From contig NZ_JAAORH010000001.1 in assembly GCF_017696085.1 (NCBI RefSeq), positions 620,001-684,000 of the forward strand: a DNA stretch of 64,000 bases, written 5' to 3'. The translations under genes and the position numbers were made by a program. Positions 24,570 through 34,346 of this stretch are shown piece by piece (positions within the stretch are counted from its first letter, which is position 1; the number at the start of each line of letters is the position of its first letter). Origin of the DNA: Prochlorococcus marinus XMU1410 (GTDB taxonomy: Bacteria > Cyanobacteriota > Cyanobacteriia > PCC-6307 > Cyanobiaceae). The notes beneath the pieces were generated by a model. The model was given only the letters and a program-made list of their open reading frames with translations, was not told the origin of the DNA and did no database searches.

Positions 24570-24646
24570 GGTTATGCAGAACCCGTTCCAAAGTTTTCTG
24601 TTAGGTCTCGAGGTCTTACCTTCTTTAAGTAAAAGACCTCTTTAAT
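24570..24646 (+). ncRNA. Possible small transcript ending in a terminator-like hairpin
   Basis: This intergenic segment is richer in G and C than its flanks. GAGGTCTT (24610-24617) pairs with AAGACCTC (24633-24640) and is followed by TTTAATTT, terminator-like. A 23-codon ATG frame (24574-24645, starting MQNPFQSFLLG) spans the same bases, so a mini-protein gene is an alternative. Confidence 0.35.
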
Positions 24647-24682
24647 TTGTTTGTTTTTATTATATTTTTATAACCTGCTTAT

Positions 24683-24985
24683 TTAGTTGATTACTTTATA
24701 GATTTCTTTCAAGCAAACGTTTACATCGAAATATTCAGTACTTACAACTTCTAATCCTGTTTTTTCTGTAACTTCAACAGTTGCATTACATTCGTCTTGT
24801 CTAAGAGCCATATAACTTGGCTTTATGTCTTCAATATCTAATTCAACACTTGATTCAGTATCTTCCTTATATTTTTCCATTACTAATGTAAGTGCCTCTA
24901 TTTCAACCGAAAAATTATCATTAGCTTTTGCTCCAAATGAAACTACAAGAAATGGAAACAAAATCAAGGCTATTAATTTTTTCAT
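24683..24985 (-). CDS. Secreted small protein (100 aa)
   Basis: A clear signal peptide (KKLIALILFPFLVVSFGAKA) precedes a mature acidic domain with two cysteines (QDECNATVEV and DVNVCLKEIY), probably disulfide-linked. Location should be periplasmic. Family not recognised. Confidence 0.65.
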   Translation of the reverse strand: MKKLIALILFPFLVVSFGAKANDNFSVEIEALTLVMEKYKEDTESSVELDIEDIKPSYMALRQDECNATVEVTEKTGLEVVSTEYFDVNVCLKEIYKVIN

Positions 24986-25190
24986 TTCTATAAAATGTGT
25001 TTATTTTTTTTATAACGTGGATTGTCTGCTAAGGAAAGGGTCATTAGCTGTAAAAAATTTTTTTTCTATTTTTAAAGTAGAAAATTAATTAATAGCCATA
25101 AAATAATTGATAAAAAAAATAAACGAGACTTTTAAGTATAAATTGGTATATCTAAATGAAAAATTTAAGTCACTTCACTAGGATTTTTTT

Positions 25191-25841
25191 TCAAGATTTA
25201 ATTTCGACAATTTCTTCTTCAGAAACAATTGCCCATTTTTTAAATGACTTTTTGCAGGGATATCCTCCTGTTAAGTCTCCAAATGCAGGAATATATAAAA
25301 CATTTTTATTCATATCCATTGCAAAGCACCTAAATGATAATTTATCTCCTTTGTTTTTTAAATAGATTTTTGGATGATAATGTCCACAAATATTCAAGGT
25401 TTTATTATTTTCTAAATTAACTGGTTCATGGCTAAAAGTAATATTTTTAGTTTTTCTAATATCAACAATTTTTATATTTTTAATATCACAACCTACATCA
25501 TGATTTCCGAGGACGAGTTCAACTTTAGTTTTTAGTAGTTCAGGAAGATCCTCAACTTTTTTTTGAAGAGTTTTATCTATTGAATATTTACTGTGGAATA
25601 AATCTCCCAATATTATTAACTTTTCAGGACTATATTTTTTTACTATTTTTTTTATTCTTGCGAAATTGTTTATATCTGAATTATTAGTAAGAGGTATACC
25701 ATTTTGCTGAAAATACTCAGCTTTCCCAAGATGAATATCGCATATTAACAACTCTTTTGTTTCCGGTAGAAATAACGCTCTTGAAGGAAGCATCTCTAAC
25801 AATGTATCTTCCCAACAAAATTTAAAAGAACTTTTTTTCAT
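25191..25841 (-). CDS. pdeM: Ligase-associated metallophosphoesterase/nuclease (PdeM/MPE type)
   Basis: In bacterial four-gene repair clusters this calcineurin-fold enzyme acts as a manganese-dependent DNA endonuclease. Motifs are ICDIHLGK (D and H ligands), ILGDLFHS, VLGNHDVG, FSHEP and ICGHYHPKIY. At 216 residues it fits the family. It follows the helicase gene with no gap, completing the operon that begins at 30951. Confidence 0.88.
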   Translation of the reverse strand: MKKSSFKFCWEDTLLEMLPSRALFLPETKELLICDIHLGKAEYFQQNGIPLTNNSDINNFARIKKIVKKYSPEKLIILGDLFHSKYSIDKTLQKKVEDLPELLKTKVELVLGNHDVGCDIKNIKIVDIRKTKNITFSHEPVNLENNKTLNICGHYHPKIYLKNKGDKLSFRCFAMDMNKNVLYIPAFGDLTGGYPCKKSFKKWAIVSEEEIVEIKS

Positions 25842-28328
25842 TTAATCACTATATTTTTTTATAAGTTTTTCTACTCTTTTTTCTATTGGTTCATTGCTTA
25901 AAGTATTTTTAAGTCTTTCAACTAATAAAGGGAAAGCAAAAGGAGTTGGAGTTTTTATCTCGTTTAATAGGATTTTTAAATTTTTTAATCTTTCTAATGA
26001 TCTAGATATTCTTTTATTTTCTAATTGATATTCTTTAACTTCTTGATGCGATTGTTTTATCAAAAGATGGCCTTCTTCATATTTAGTAAAGACATCGTAG
26101 AAAAGACTTGAACTTATTTGAAGTTGAGAGGAGGTTTTTGTTTTGGTTGGATTATTTTGATTTACAAGTCCACTTATCTGGGCAATATTTTTAAATCTAC
26201 GTTTTGTTAATTCTGAAAAATTAATTGCATTTTCGAGATCTTCTTCTAATTTTTTGTTATTTAAAAAGTAATCAGCTTCTTTTTTTATTATGGAAAAATC
26301 ATAATCTTCTGCTGTAGTTAGGCTAAATCCAAAATCATTAGCAGTAATACTAAATGTAGATTGTTTTAATTTTGCCAATCTCAAAGCCCATAAAAATGCA
26401 ATTCCTTCATTTACAAATTTGCCATCAAGTGTAAAAACAAAAAGATTTGACAAATCCTTGGTTTTATATATTTCTATAAGGAATTCATCTTTCTTTGGAA
26501 TATTTGAAAGAACTTTTTGTTTCTTCAATATTGGGCGTAATGAATTGAGTTCAGGATTTAAGCAATCATAATTTTCTAGTTCGTTGCATATATCTATTTC
26601 TTTTCTCAAACACTCACTAAGTAGATCAGAAATTGCCATTTGACCGCCAACCCATGCTGGAATTAGAGAACTTTTTTTTGTTGATTTTTTAACGTATAAA
26701 ATCATATCTCTTATTCTTACAAATTGAAGCATTTTGCCAGCAAAGTAAAATGTATCCCCGGGTTTTAATTTTGAAGCAAAATTCTCCTCTAAATTACCTA
26801 AAGATTTACCTTTCATATATTTGACATTCACAAATTTGTCACTTGTAATTGTCCCAATATTGAACTTATGCATTCTTATTAAAGATTTGTCTTTTACAAA
26901 ATATTTAAAGTTTTCATTATTATTTTGTGATTCTTCTTTAACTATCTTTTTATATTTTGGGTATGCTTTAAGACATTTTCCTCCATATTCTAAAAAGTCC
27001 AGACACCAATTCCATTCTTGATCTTTTAAGTTTCTATAACTCCAGCAATTTTTAATTCTTTCTTTCTCAATTTTTGGATCAAAGCCATTTCCACATGCCA
27101 AACTTATTAGATGTTGTAGAAGCACATCATAAGATAATTCAGGAAGTCTAATTTCCTCAGATATACCACTTTTTATTATTCTTCTCATTGCACTAATCTC
27201 TAATAACTCTAAAGAATTAGTAGGCATAAAAATTATTTTTGATTTTCCACCTGGTCTATGAGCACTTCTTCCCGCTCTTTGGATGAGTCTAGCTAAATTC
27301 TTTGCACTACCAATTTGAACTATTTGATCTACGGGTTGGAAGTCAACTCCCAAATCTAATGAGCTGGTGCAGACTACCCATTTTATTAACCCGTCTTTAA
27401 CCCCTTCTTCAACTCTTTTTCTATCTTCTTTATCTAGGGAGCCGTGATGAAGTGCAATTTTGTCTTCCATCTCTGGGAGAAAAAATTTAAGACATTGATA
27501 CCATCTTTCAGATTGATTTCTCGTATTTGTGAATAATAAGGTACTTTTATTTTTATCTAGGATTTTTAAAAGTGAAGAATGACTTCTGATACCAAGATGC
27601 CCACTCCATGGAAAAGTAGTTTCCTCCTCTGGTAAAACACTTATGATTTCGATCTCTTTTTGAATATTTGTACTTATAATTTTGGGTTTAATAGCGCTCA
27701 TCCCAACTATTGCTCTTGCTGCTTCTTCAATATTTCCAATAGTTGCAGACATTGCCCAAATTTGTAAATTTCTTTTATTACCTCTTAGCCAACTTAAAGA
27801 TAACTCGCACTGGTTTCCTCTTTTACTACCCATCAATTCATGCCATTCATCAATAATTATTGATGACAACTCCTCGAACAGATTATTAGATTCTTTATTA
27901 GAAAGTAAAAGAGATAAAGACTCTGGAGTGGTAATAAGAATATTAGGTGGTTTAGCTAGTTGTTTTTTCTTTTCATATGAGGTTGTATCCCCGTTCCTAA
28001 TTTCAACAGTGATTTCTTTATTAAAATGCAAAGCTGCTAATTGTATGGAATTTCTTAAATCTCTACTTAGTGCTTTTAAAGGGGTTATTAATAATATATT
28101 TACACTTTTATTATTTTTGGGATCTTCTATCTTTGATAGAGGTCCCATTAATGCAGCAAAAGTTTTGCCGCATCCAGTAGGAACTTGTATAATTCCACTC
28201 TCGCCATTTAAAAATGCTTTCCAAGATTCTACTTGGTACGGTAATGGCTTCCATCCATTTGAGGAGAAAAACTGTTTAATTTTAGAAATTAAATTATTTT
28301 GCTTACTATTTTTCGTAATATTTTTCAT
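25842..28328 (-). CDS. Ligase-associated DEXH-box helicase (Lhr-Core type)
   Basis: Lhr-Core enzymes translocate 3' to 5' on single-stranded DNA and unwind duplexes. The 828-residue protein has PTGCGKT (Walker A) near residue 41, DEWH (motif II), SATIGN (motif III), then LHHGSLDKEDR, TSSLDLGVDF and QRAGRSAHRPGG in the second helicase half. The C-terminal third is the Lhr-type winged-helix and beta-barrel region. Its start overlaps the ligase stop by four bases. Confidence 0.9.
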   Translation of the reverse strand: MKNITKNSKQNNLISKIKQFFSSNGWKPLPYQVESWKAFLNGESGIIQVPTGCGKTFAALMGPLSKIEDPKNNKSVNILLITPLKALSRDLRNSIQLAALHFNKEITVEIRNGDTTSYEKKKQLAKPPNILITTPESLSLLLSNKESNNLFEELSSIIIDEWHELMGSKRGNQCELSLSWLRGNKRNLQIWAMSATIGNIEEAARAIVGMSAIKPKIISTNIQKEIEIISVLPEEETTFPWSGHLGIRSHSSLLKILDKNKSTLLFTNTRNQSERWYQCLKFFLPEMEDKIALHHGSLDKEDRKRVEEGVKDGLIKWVVCTSSLDLGVDFQPVDQIVQIGSAKNLARLIQRAGRSAHRPGGKSKIIFMPTNSLELLEISAMRRIIKSGISEEIRLPELSYDVLLQHLISLACGNGFDPKIEKERIKNCWSYRNLKDQEWNWCLDFLEYGGKCLKAYPKYKKIVKEESQNNNENFKYFVKDKSLIRMHKFNIGTITSDKFVNVKYMKGKSLGNLEENFASKLKPGDTFYFAGKMLQFVRIRDMILYVKKSTKKSSLIPAWVGGQMAISDLLSECLRKEIDICNELENYDCLNPELNSLRPILKKQKVLSNIPKKDEFLIEIYKTKDLSNLFVFTLDGKFVNEGIAFLWALRLAKLKQSTFSITANDFGFSLTTAEDYDFSIIKKEADYFLNNKKLEEDLENAINFSELTKRRFKNIAQISGLVNQNNPTKTKTSSQLQISSSLFYDVFTKYEEGHLLIKQSHQEVKEYQLENKRISRSLERLKNLKILLNEIKTPTPFAFPLLVERLKNTLSNEPIEKRVEKLIKKYSD

Positions 28329-29962
28329 GATATTTTTTTCATTAGTTCATAAGCATTCTCTAGGCTATCTGCATCATTAATTTTTTTATCTCTTCTCCAT
28401 TTTGTTATTCTTGGAAATCGTACTGCTATGCCTGACTTATGACGTTTAGAAATTTGTATTTTCTCAAATGATATTTCGAATACCATTTCTGGTTTTAACG
28501 ATCGAACAGGACCAAATTTTTCTATAGTATTTTTTCTTATCCATTTATCTAGCTCTTTAATCTCAATATTCGTTAAACCAGAATATGCACTTGCAAATTT
28601 AATTAATTCTTTGTCTTTCCATAATGCAAAACTGTAATCTGTATAAAGACCAGCTCTTTTACCACTCCCGCCCTTAGCATAAATTAGAACAGCATCCAGT
28701 TGCATAGGATCAACTTTATATTTCCACCAAATACCTTTCTTTCTACCAGAGGAGTATATAGAAGTCTTTTTCTTAATTATTAATCCTTCAGTATTATTTT
28801 CTCTAGATTTTTCTTTATAAGTTAAAGCATCAGGCCAATCTTTAGGAAAGATTAAATCACATATTTTAAAAATATCAGAGATATTATTAGTTTTATTTTG
28901 CCATTTTGAAAAATATTTTTCTAACTCAATTCTTCTATTTTCTAATTTAATTTCTCTTATATCTCTCCCATTAATCTCTAAAAGATCATAAGCAATAAAA
29001 ATAATTGGATATTTTATTTGGATTGATCTTGTAGGAGACTTTCTATTTATTCTTTTTTGAAGTAAAGAAAAATCAAAGGCAATTTGATCTTTAAAATTCC
29101 AAACTAATAATTCCCCATCAAGAACAAAATCATCTTTTATATGTGACATTTTTTCTACTAATTCTGGGAAAGATTCATTTACTAATTCTTGCCCTCTTGT
29201 CCATAACGAAACATTGCCAGATCTTTTAATTAATTGCATCCTTATACCGTCGTATTTCCATTCAAATTGAAAATTATTTATTGAATTTTTGAAGATTTTT
29301 TCTTCAATAGTATTTGCTAGAAGAAATGGAAATGGTTTGGAATTTAACTCTTGAAGATTGATATTCTTGTTAATTAAAAATTCATATGAATCAATTGAAG
29401 GTTTAAAATCACCCATCAACCTATGAGAAATAATCTCTTCCTCAATATTAATTAGTTTTGATATTGATTTTGTGATTAATCCGATAGAGACTCCTACTCT
29501 AAAAGTTCCTGTAAGAATTTTATTAAAAATTAGATGGTTATCTTCAGGTAATGTTTCCCAAATATTTTTAATTTGTAAATTTTTGTCCTCCTCATTAAGT
29601 GTTGATAAACCAGGTATTGTTTTGCTTAGTAATTCATTGAGACTTATATTTGATAATTTCTTTTTTCTAGAATTAGTTTTATTTTTAAGTAATAACGTTA
29701 TTACCTCAGCAGAATCACCAACTTTTAAATAACAGGTATCAATTAACCATTGAGGATATTCATATATTTGAGAAAAAAGATTTTTTAAATATCTTCCACT
29801 AATAAATCTCTTATTACTTTTTCCAGTTAATAAATATATTGCCCATGAATTATCTATTGGTTCATTTGATAAAAAATATCTTTTTAAAACTTCAATTTTA
29901 TTATTTGTACTATTAATTGAATCTAGATCGGCAAATAATTCTGAAAATTTTTTTAAGCTCAT
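28325..29962 (-). CDS. ATP-dependent DNA ligase, repair-cluster type
   Basis: This enzyme seals nicks using ATP. The adenylation lysine is K236 in FEWKYDGIR, with ELLVW, a downstream TEGLIIKKK and WWKYK as further nucleotidyltransferase motifs, followed by an OB-fold region. The N-terminal 200 residues form the extra DNA-binding domain seen in LigB/archaeal-type ligases. Length 545 fits the cluster-associated family. It is distinct from the NAD+-type fragment at 7508-8257. Confidence 0.9.
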   Translation of the reverse strand: MSLKKFSELFADLDSINSTNNKIEVLKRYFLSNEPIDNSWAIYLLTGKSNKRFISGRYLKNLFSQIYEYPQWLIDTCYLKVGDSAEVITLLLKNKTNSRKKKLSNISLNELLSKTIPGLSTLNEEDKNLQIKNIWETLPEDNHLIFNKILTGTFRVGVSIGLITKSISKLINIEEEIISHRLMGDFKPSIDSYEFLINKNINLQELNSKPFPFLLANTIEEKIFKNSINNFQFEWKYDGIRMQLIKRSGNVSLWTRGQELVNESFPELVEKMSHIKDDFVLDGELLVWNFKDQIAFDFSLLQKRINRKSPTRSIQIKYPIIFIAYDLLEINGRDIREIKLENRRIELEKYFSKWQNKTNNISDIFKICDLIFPKDWPDALTYKEKSRENNTEGLIIKKKTSIYSSGRKKGIWWKYKVDPMQLDAVLIYAKGGSGKRAGLYTDYSFALWKDKELIKFASAYSGLTNIEIKELDKWIRKNTIEKFGPVRSLKPEMVFEISFEKIQISKRHKSGIAVRFPRITKWRRDKKINDADSLENAYELMKKIS

Positions 29963-29964
29963 AT

Positions 29965-30951
29965 TTATTTACCGAAGAAAAGAACATTTATTGATTCCTT
30001 CTCCACTAAATATTTACTTAAGGCTTCACTATCTCCATGATGAAAAAATACGTTTTTTGCTTCAGACTTGTTTACTACTTCCAGAATTCCATCCCAATCT
30101 GCATGATCAGAGATTGCGAATCCCTTATCATATCCTGATCTTTTTCTTAGAGCTCTTATTGACATCCATCCACTCGCAAAAGCTGTTTGAATATTTTTGA
30201 AATTTTTCAGATAAGAGCCCTTACTTAAAGATGGCGGTAATAATATTAGACTTCCTTTAAGTTCATCAATCTTTTTTTTATTTTCGATTTTTATAGTATC
30301 TTTAATATCAATTCCAAGTTCTCTGTAAATATTGTTCATTTTGTGAATACTGCCATGGGAATAAATATTGCCTTTAAAATTTGTTTGACTAATTTCGTTT
30401 AACAATCTCTGAGCTTTTCCAAGTGAATAGCAAAAAAGTAAAGAGGTTTTTTCTGGTGAATTAGTTATCCATTTTGAAATATCATTTGCTATTTTATTTG
30501 ATTCATCCCATTTAAATATTGGCAAACCAAAAGTACATTCGCTTATTAAATAATCAGTTTTTACTATTTCATATTGTTTGCAAGTCTGATCTTTTTGAAG
30601 CTTAAAGTCACCTGAAATTAGCCATTTTTCTTCAGCAAAAATAAACCTTATTTGACTAGATCCAAGGATATGACCGGATGGATGAAAAGAAATATTAATG
30701 CCATTTATCTTAAATTCTTCTCCATATTCAAAAGTCTTAATTTTGATATTATCTCCAACTCTTTCTTTAAGAAGTATCGCAGTTTCCTTAGTAGAAATGT
30801 ATTCTTCACAGCCAAATGTAAAGTGATCAAAATGAGCATGAGTTATTAATGCCTTTTTTACAGGCTTGCTTGGATCAATCCAAATATCAGCAAGTTCACA
30901 ATAAAGATTTCCATCTTTATATCTAATTAAATATTCTTGTTTAGTTCTCAA
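29965..30951 (-). CDS. Ligase-associated MBL-fold exonuclease
   Basis: A metallo-beta-lactamase/beta-CASP protein related to SNM1 and CPSF73-type nucleases. The metal motif HAHFDHFTFG near residue 38, ISGDF near 113, CYSLGKAQ and SDHADWDG near 282 are present. It is the first gene of the minus-strand repair operon, two bases before the ligase. The presumed job is trimming DNA ends for the other three enzymes. Confidence 0.88.
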   Translation of the reverse strand: MRTKQEYLIRYKDGNLYCELADIWIDPSKPVKKALITHAHFDHFTFGCEEYISTKETAILLKERVGDNIKIKTFEYGEEFKINGINISFHPSGHILGSSQIRFIFAEEKWLISGDFKLQKDQTCKQYEIVKTDYLISECTFGLPIFKWDESNKIANDISKWITNSPEKTSLLFCYSLGKAQRLLNEISQTNFKGNIYSHGSIHKMNNIYRELGIDIKDTIKIENKKKIDELKGSLILLPPSLSKGSYLKNFKNIQTAFASGWMSIRALRKRSGYDKGFAISDHADWDGILEVVNKSEAKNVFFHHGDSEALSKYLVEKESINVLFFGK

Positions 30952-30986
30952 AACTACATCTCTTACAATGAAGTTAATTTAGCTAA

Positions 30987-31400
30987 TTATGCCCACGCTT
31001 GTTTTGATAAAGCGATGGCTGAAATTGTTAGTAAAGCAACAACTACAAATTTGTTACTCCAATTAATCATGAATGAACTAATTTTGTTGAAAGAAACTCT
31101 ATTAGATGGCAAAATCTTTTTTTTATTCATAATGTGATGATTTTCATTATTTTCTAAGTAATTTAAATTTTTAATCTCATTTATTAATTTAGATTCGCAA
31201 GTTGAGAGTTTTTCTACTTGATTTAATAATTCTATATCTTCTGGCCTTAATAAAGAATTTAATTCTTTAATTTGTCTTTCGTTTTTCTTAAGAAATTCAT
31301 TAACTATCTCATTTGTCCCTAACCCTTTCTTGATATTTAAGAGAATATCATCTCTTTCCCAGGATTTTTCAAGAGAATTTAAAATTTTGCTTATGCTCAT
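30987..31400 (-). CDS. C-terminally membrane-anchored hypothetical protein (137 aa)
   Basis: Residues 1-90 are charged and helical with SRLR-like content (ELNSLLRPEDIELLNQVEK), and residues 115-135 form a single helix (FVVVALLTISAIALS). It lies just upstream of the repair operon but has a 35-base gap. Function unknown. Confidence 0.6.
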   Translation of the reverse strand: MSISKILNSLEKSWERDDILLNIKKGLGTNEIVNEFLKKNERQIKELNSLLRPEDIELLNQVEKLSTCESKLINEIKNLNYLENNENHHIMNKKKILPSNRVSFNKISSFMINWSNKFVVVALLTISAIALSKQAWA

Positions 31401-31483
31401 TTAAGTATTTTTACTTATGATAAATTATTATTTTTTTCTTCTGTGGCTTATTCCTTTAAGTAATTAAAAAAAATTATTTTTAT

Positions 31484-31765
31484 TTAAGATTTACGAATAA
31501 GTCTGTTAGCAAAATATTTTATCTTTACCTTTTCTACAATTTTTTTAGAACTACTTTTAGTTTTAACTTTATTTAAATTGATCACTTCATCTGACACATT
31601 TTTGCCCGTTTCAAAATAACTTTTAATTTTTTCTAATTCTTCTTTATTTAATCTTTTTGTTGCACCTTTTGCATTGATTCCAAGTTTCTTGCAGGCTAAT
31701 AATATTCTATTACTTTCGACATTAAGATCCTTGGCAATACTGAAAATAGGAGTGTTGATAGACAT
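31484..31765 (-). CDS. Stand-alone IF-2 N-terminal domain protein (93 aa)
   Basis: Residues 7-53 match the IF2_N fold that precedes the GTPase in initiation factor 2: IFSIAKDLNVESNRILLACKK and KGATKRLNKEELEKIK. The rest is a lysine/serine-rich tail; no GTPase follows. IF2_N modules bind nucleic acid or the ribosome, so a ribosome- or RNA-linked role is possible. Confidence 0.75.
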   Translation of the reverse strand: MSINTPIFSIAKDLNVESNRILLACKKLGINAKGATKRLNKEELEKIKSYFETGKNVSDEVINLNKVKTKSSSKKIVEKVKIKYFANRLIRKS

Positions 31766-31862
31766 TATTTTATTTACTATGAAATTTATTATTTATAGTA
31801 TATTTATAAGTTAGAAATTAAATGTATTTTTAATTATTATTAATTTTAAAAACTTTTTTTAA

Positions 31863-33182
31863 TTAGGCTACTTCATCTTCAAAATTATTTAAATCATCAA
31901 ACTTCTTCTTCATGGTTGGATTATTTCTAGTTAATTTCTTTACTGTCAAATCTTGAGATTTGCTGTCAGCAGATAAAAGATGTTTTTTTGAGAGAACTAA
32001 AGCCTCTTTAGTTTTTTGTAAATGGGTTATTGATTTATCAATTTCTGAAATTGCATCATTGAATCTATCCTGGGCAAGTGAAACATTTTTACCAACTGCA
32101 TTTTTGAATTGCTCAAGGGTACTTTCAAAATTAGTTATGTCAAAATTTTCACGTTTCATTAAATCAATTTGTGATTTGTATTTTAAGGTTTCCATAGATG
32201 CATTTCTTAGCAGAGAAATAATGGGCAAGAAAAATTGAGGTCTTATGACATACATTTTTGGGAATCTATGAGAAACATCCACAATGCCAGCATTATATAG
32301 TTCACTATCCGGTTCTAGAAGGGATACGAGAACTGCATATTCACAAGATTTTTCTCTTCTATCTTTATCTAATTCTTTTAAAAAATCTTCGTTTTTTCTT
32401 TTATTAGTTCCATTTAAACTTTCATTCTTCATCTCAAACATTATGGATACGATTTCGGTTTTATTTTCATCAAATTCTCTAAATATATAGTCACCTTTAC
32501 TTCCTGAAGTGGCATCATTGTCCTTTTCGAAATATGAGTTTTTAAATGCAGAGGCACGGTTCAGATTAAATTGAGTTTCGCAATGGATTTCTAATGTTTC
32601 TCCTATCATCTTTGTAGATAATCTAGATTTCATTTCTCTTAACTCCTGAATAGTCAGGTCCCTTTCACTAATTTTGCTTTTAAACTTTTCTTCAATTGAT
32701 TTTTCATTAATTGAATGTTCAAGCTTCATTTTTTCAATGGAATTTGTTAAAGATGAGTTTTCTTTTTCTAAATTAGTAACAGCTTCACTAATTTTGTTTT
32801 TTAAAGATAATTCTGAAATTAAAGACTGGTTTTTAATTTCGTCTTTCAACTTGATTAATTCATTATTCAATGAATTAATTTTATTTGTTGCTTGATTTTT
32901 TAAATCATTAAGGGCATTTGTTTTCTTTTCTTCAGATATTTTTAATTTAGATTCAAGAGTTTGGATCTCAGACTCTTTAATCCGATTCTGCTCTATTAAC
33001 TGTATTTTTAACTCACGTTTTAAAATTTCCAAAGCTTTTTTATTATCTTCTTCAGCCAAGATAAGTCTTTCTTTTATTTGTTTATTAAATTCTTCGTCTT
33101 TTATCTGAAGAAGTATTTCTTCAAAGCTGCTGGGATCAATTCGGAAAGTTTTGCCACATGAAGGACATTTTATATCTTTCAT
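31863..33182 (-). CDS. DUF2130 protein with N-terminal zinc-ribbon motif
   Basis: The 439-residue protein starts with IKCPSCGKTF, half of a zinc ribbon, continues as a long coiled coil (residues 30-190), and ends in the DUF2130 domain (SRLSTKMIGETLEIHCE, SGSKGDYIFRE, KNESLNGTNKR, VLVSLLEPDSELYNAG). The DUF2130 core resembles restriction-endonuclease-like folds and is found in many bacteria, with no settled function. Confidence 0.85.
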   Translation of the reverse strand: MKDIKCPSCGKTFRIDPSSFEEILLQIKDEEFNKQIKERLILAEEDNKKALEILKRELKIQLIEQNRIKESEIQTLESKLKISEEKKTNALNDLKNQATNKINSLNNELIKLKDEIKNQSLISELSLKNKISEAVTNLEKENSSLTNSIEKMKLEHSINEKSIEEKFKSKISERDLTIQELREMKSRLSTKMIGETLEIHCETQFNLNRASAFKNSYFEKDNDATSGSKGDYIFREFDENKTEIVSIMFEMKNESLNGTNKRKNEDFLKELDKDRREKSCEYAVLVSLLEPDSELYNAGIVDVSHRFPKMYVIRPQFFLPIISLLRNASMETLKYKSQIDLMKRENFDITNFESTLEQFKNAVGKNVSLAQDRFNDAISEIDKSITHLQKTKEALVLSKKHLLSADSKSQDLTVKKLTRNNPTMKKKFDDLNNFEDEVA

Positions 33183-33235
33183 TTTTTAATTACAAAATTA
33201 ATATTAGAAAGGATTTAATATTCGAATTATGTAAA

Positions 33236-33250
33236 AAGAATATTATTCTT
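33236..33250. promoter_or_regulatory. Palindrome upstream of the DUF2130 gene
   Basis: AAGAATATTATTCTT is a perfect 7-1-7 palindrome 54 bases before the DUF2130 start. A repressor site is possible; the RHH-like regulator gene at 33314 lies next to it. Confidence 0.3.
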
Positions 33251-33313
33251 GACTAAGAATAAACAATGATCCAATGTTATGCATTAAAAAATAAAATAAT
33301 TTCTCAATAAAAG

Positions 33314-33682
33314 TCATATTAATCCTGATTCCTTAAGAATATTTATCTTATTTGCTAATTCAATATCTGCAGAAGATATTGAGCGGTCTAAAGTTTTGTG
33401 AGATGAAACCGTGTAACCACTATCATCAACAAATTCGTCTTCAGCATCTTTTAAGTGAGAATTCTCATTTTGGAGATCTTTAAAATTATCCGACTTGTAT
33501 ATATTTGACTTGCTGATATTACTATATCCAAAATTTGCAATTCCTCTTGCATCTAATGCTTCCTCAACTAATATTCCAACTACCTTAGATCTACTTATAG
33601 ATTCGCTTTTGGATATTTCATCAATAATTTCAAGTACTCTTTTTCTAGGGAGATATCCTATCCTTTTAACTTTATTTTCCAT
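33314..33682 (-). CDS. Possible ribbon-helix-helix DNA-binding protein (122 aa)
   Basis: Residues 1-48 (RIGYLPRKRVLEIIDEISK, SRSKVVGILVEEAL) resemble an RHH/CopG fold: a strand followed by two helices. The remainder is polar and low in complexity. It may be a small regulator; assignment is by fold pattern only. Confidence 0.5.
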   Translation of the reverse strand: MENKVKRIGYLPRKRVLEIIDEISKSESISRSKVVGILVEEALDARGIANFGYSNISKSNIYKSDNFKDLQNENSHLKDAEDEFVDDSGYTVSSHKTLDRSISSADIELANKINILKESGLI

Positions 33683-33911
33683 AAGTCTTTACATATGGCA
33701 TTATTGTAACACTTCTGTCAAATGAAATCAGATTTTGATTGATAGCACTTATGTATAAATTTAAATAATAAGATTAAAGTATAATTTTAAAGAATACTCA
33801 TACAAAGTTATTTCTCAAATAGTTATGAGGATAGTTTTATATGCTTTTTCTAATTACTCTTTCAGATTGTTTCGGATTTCTGAAGTTTTCTTAATTTAAA
33901 TTCCAAATATT

Positions 33912-34115
33912 ATGAAAAATAAACTATATGATAATGCTGATAGCTTTGCAATGGCATTTGATGAGGAATGGGAGAATGTTGATTGTGATGATTTACGTTT
34001 AAAGATAGATAAGGTATTTGAACTTATTTCAGACCATCCTTTTTTAATCTCTAATCCTGAAAATGCAAGAAAAATTGCCGAATTTAGGATATTTTCATTA
34101 AAAAAATTTCAATAA
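33912..34115 (+). CDS. Small hypothetical acidic protein (67 aa)
   Basis: An acidic N terminus (AFDEEWENVDCDDLRLK) and a helical C terminus (ENARKIAEFRIFSLKKF). ATG start with surrounding AT-rich gaps. Not recognised. Confidence 0.55.
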   Translation: MKNKLYDNADSFAMAFDEEWENVDCDDLRLKIDKVFELISDHPFLISNPENARKIAEFRIFSLKKFQ

Positions 34116-34172
34116 TTATTTTTAAGTTATGTTGAAATAAATTATTGAATTTTAATCTTCATTAGTTGAGAT

Positions 34173-34346
34173 TTACATGGTTGGGGAATTAAAAAATCCC
34201 TTACTATATAAAAATATTATGATGCCAATAATTGGACCTATCCCAAAAACAAAGAGAACTAATTTCGCGGAATTTTTTGTTTGCCCTAATTTCTGACCTG
34301 TTAAATTTGCATTAGTTTGATTTTTTTTTGACTTTTTCTTTTTCAT
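34173..34346 (-). CDS. Small membrane protein with basic N terminus (57 aa)
   Basis: ATG at 34346 begins a KKKKSKKN cluster followed by a membrane helix (LVLFVFGIGPIIGIIIFLY). The frame extends upstream but with cysteine- and phenylalanine-rich content unlike coding sequence, so the shorter form is chosen. Confidence 0.55.
   Translation of the reverse strand: MKKKKSKKNQTNANLTGQKLGQTKNSAKLVLFVFGIGPIIGIIIFLYSKGFFNSPTM

Noticed and set aside
27682-28380. 232-codon frame antisense to the Lhr-like helicase
   Set aside because: It overlaps intact helicase motifs on the other strand and has no recognisable features.
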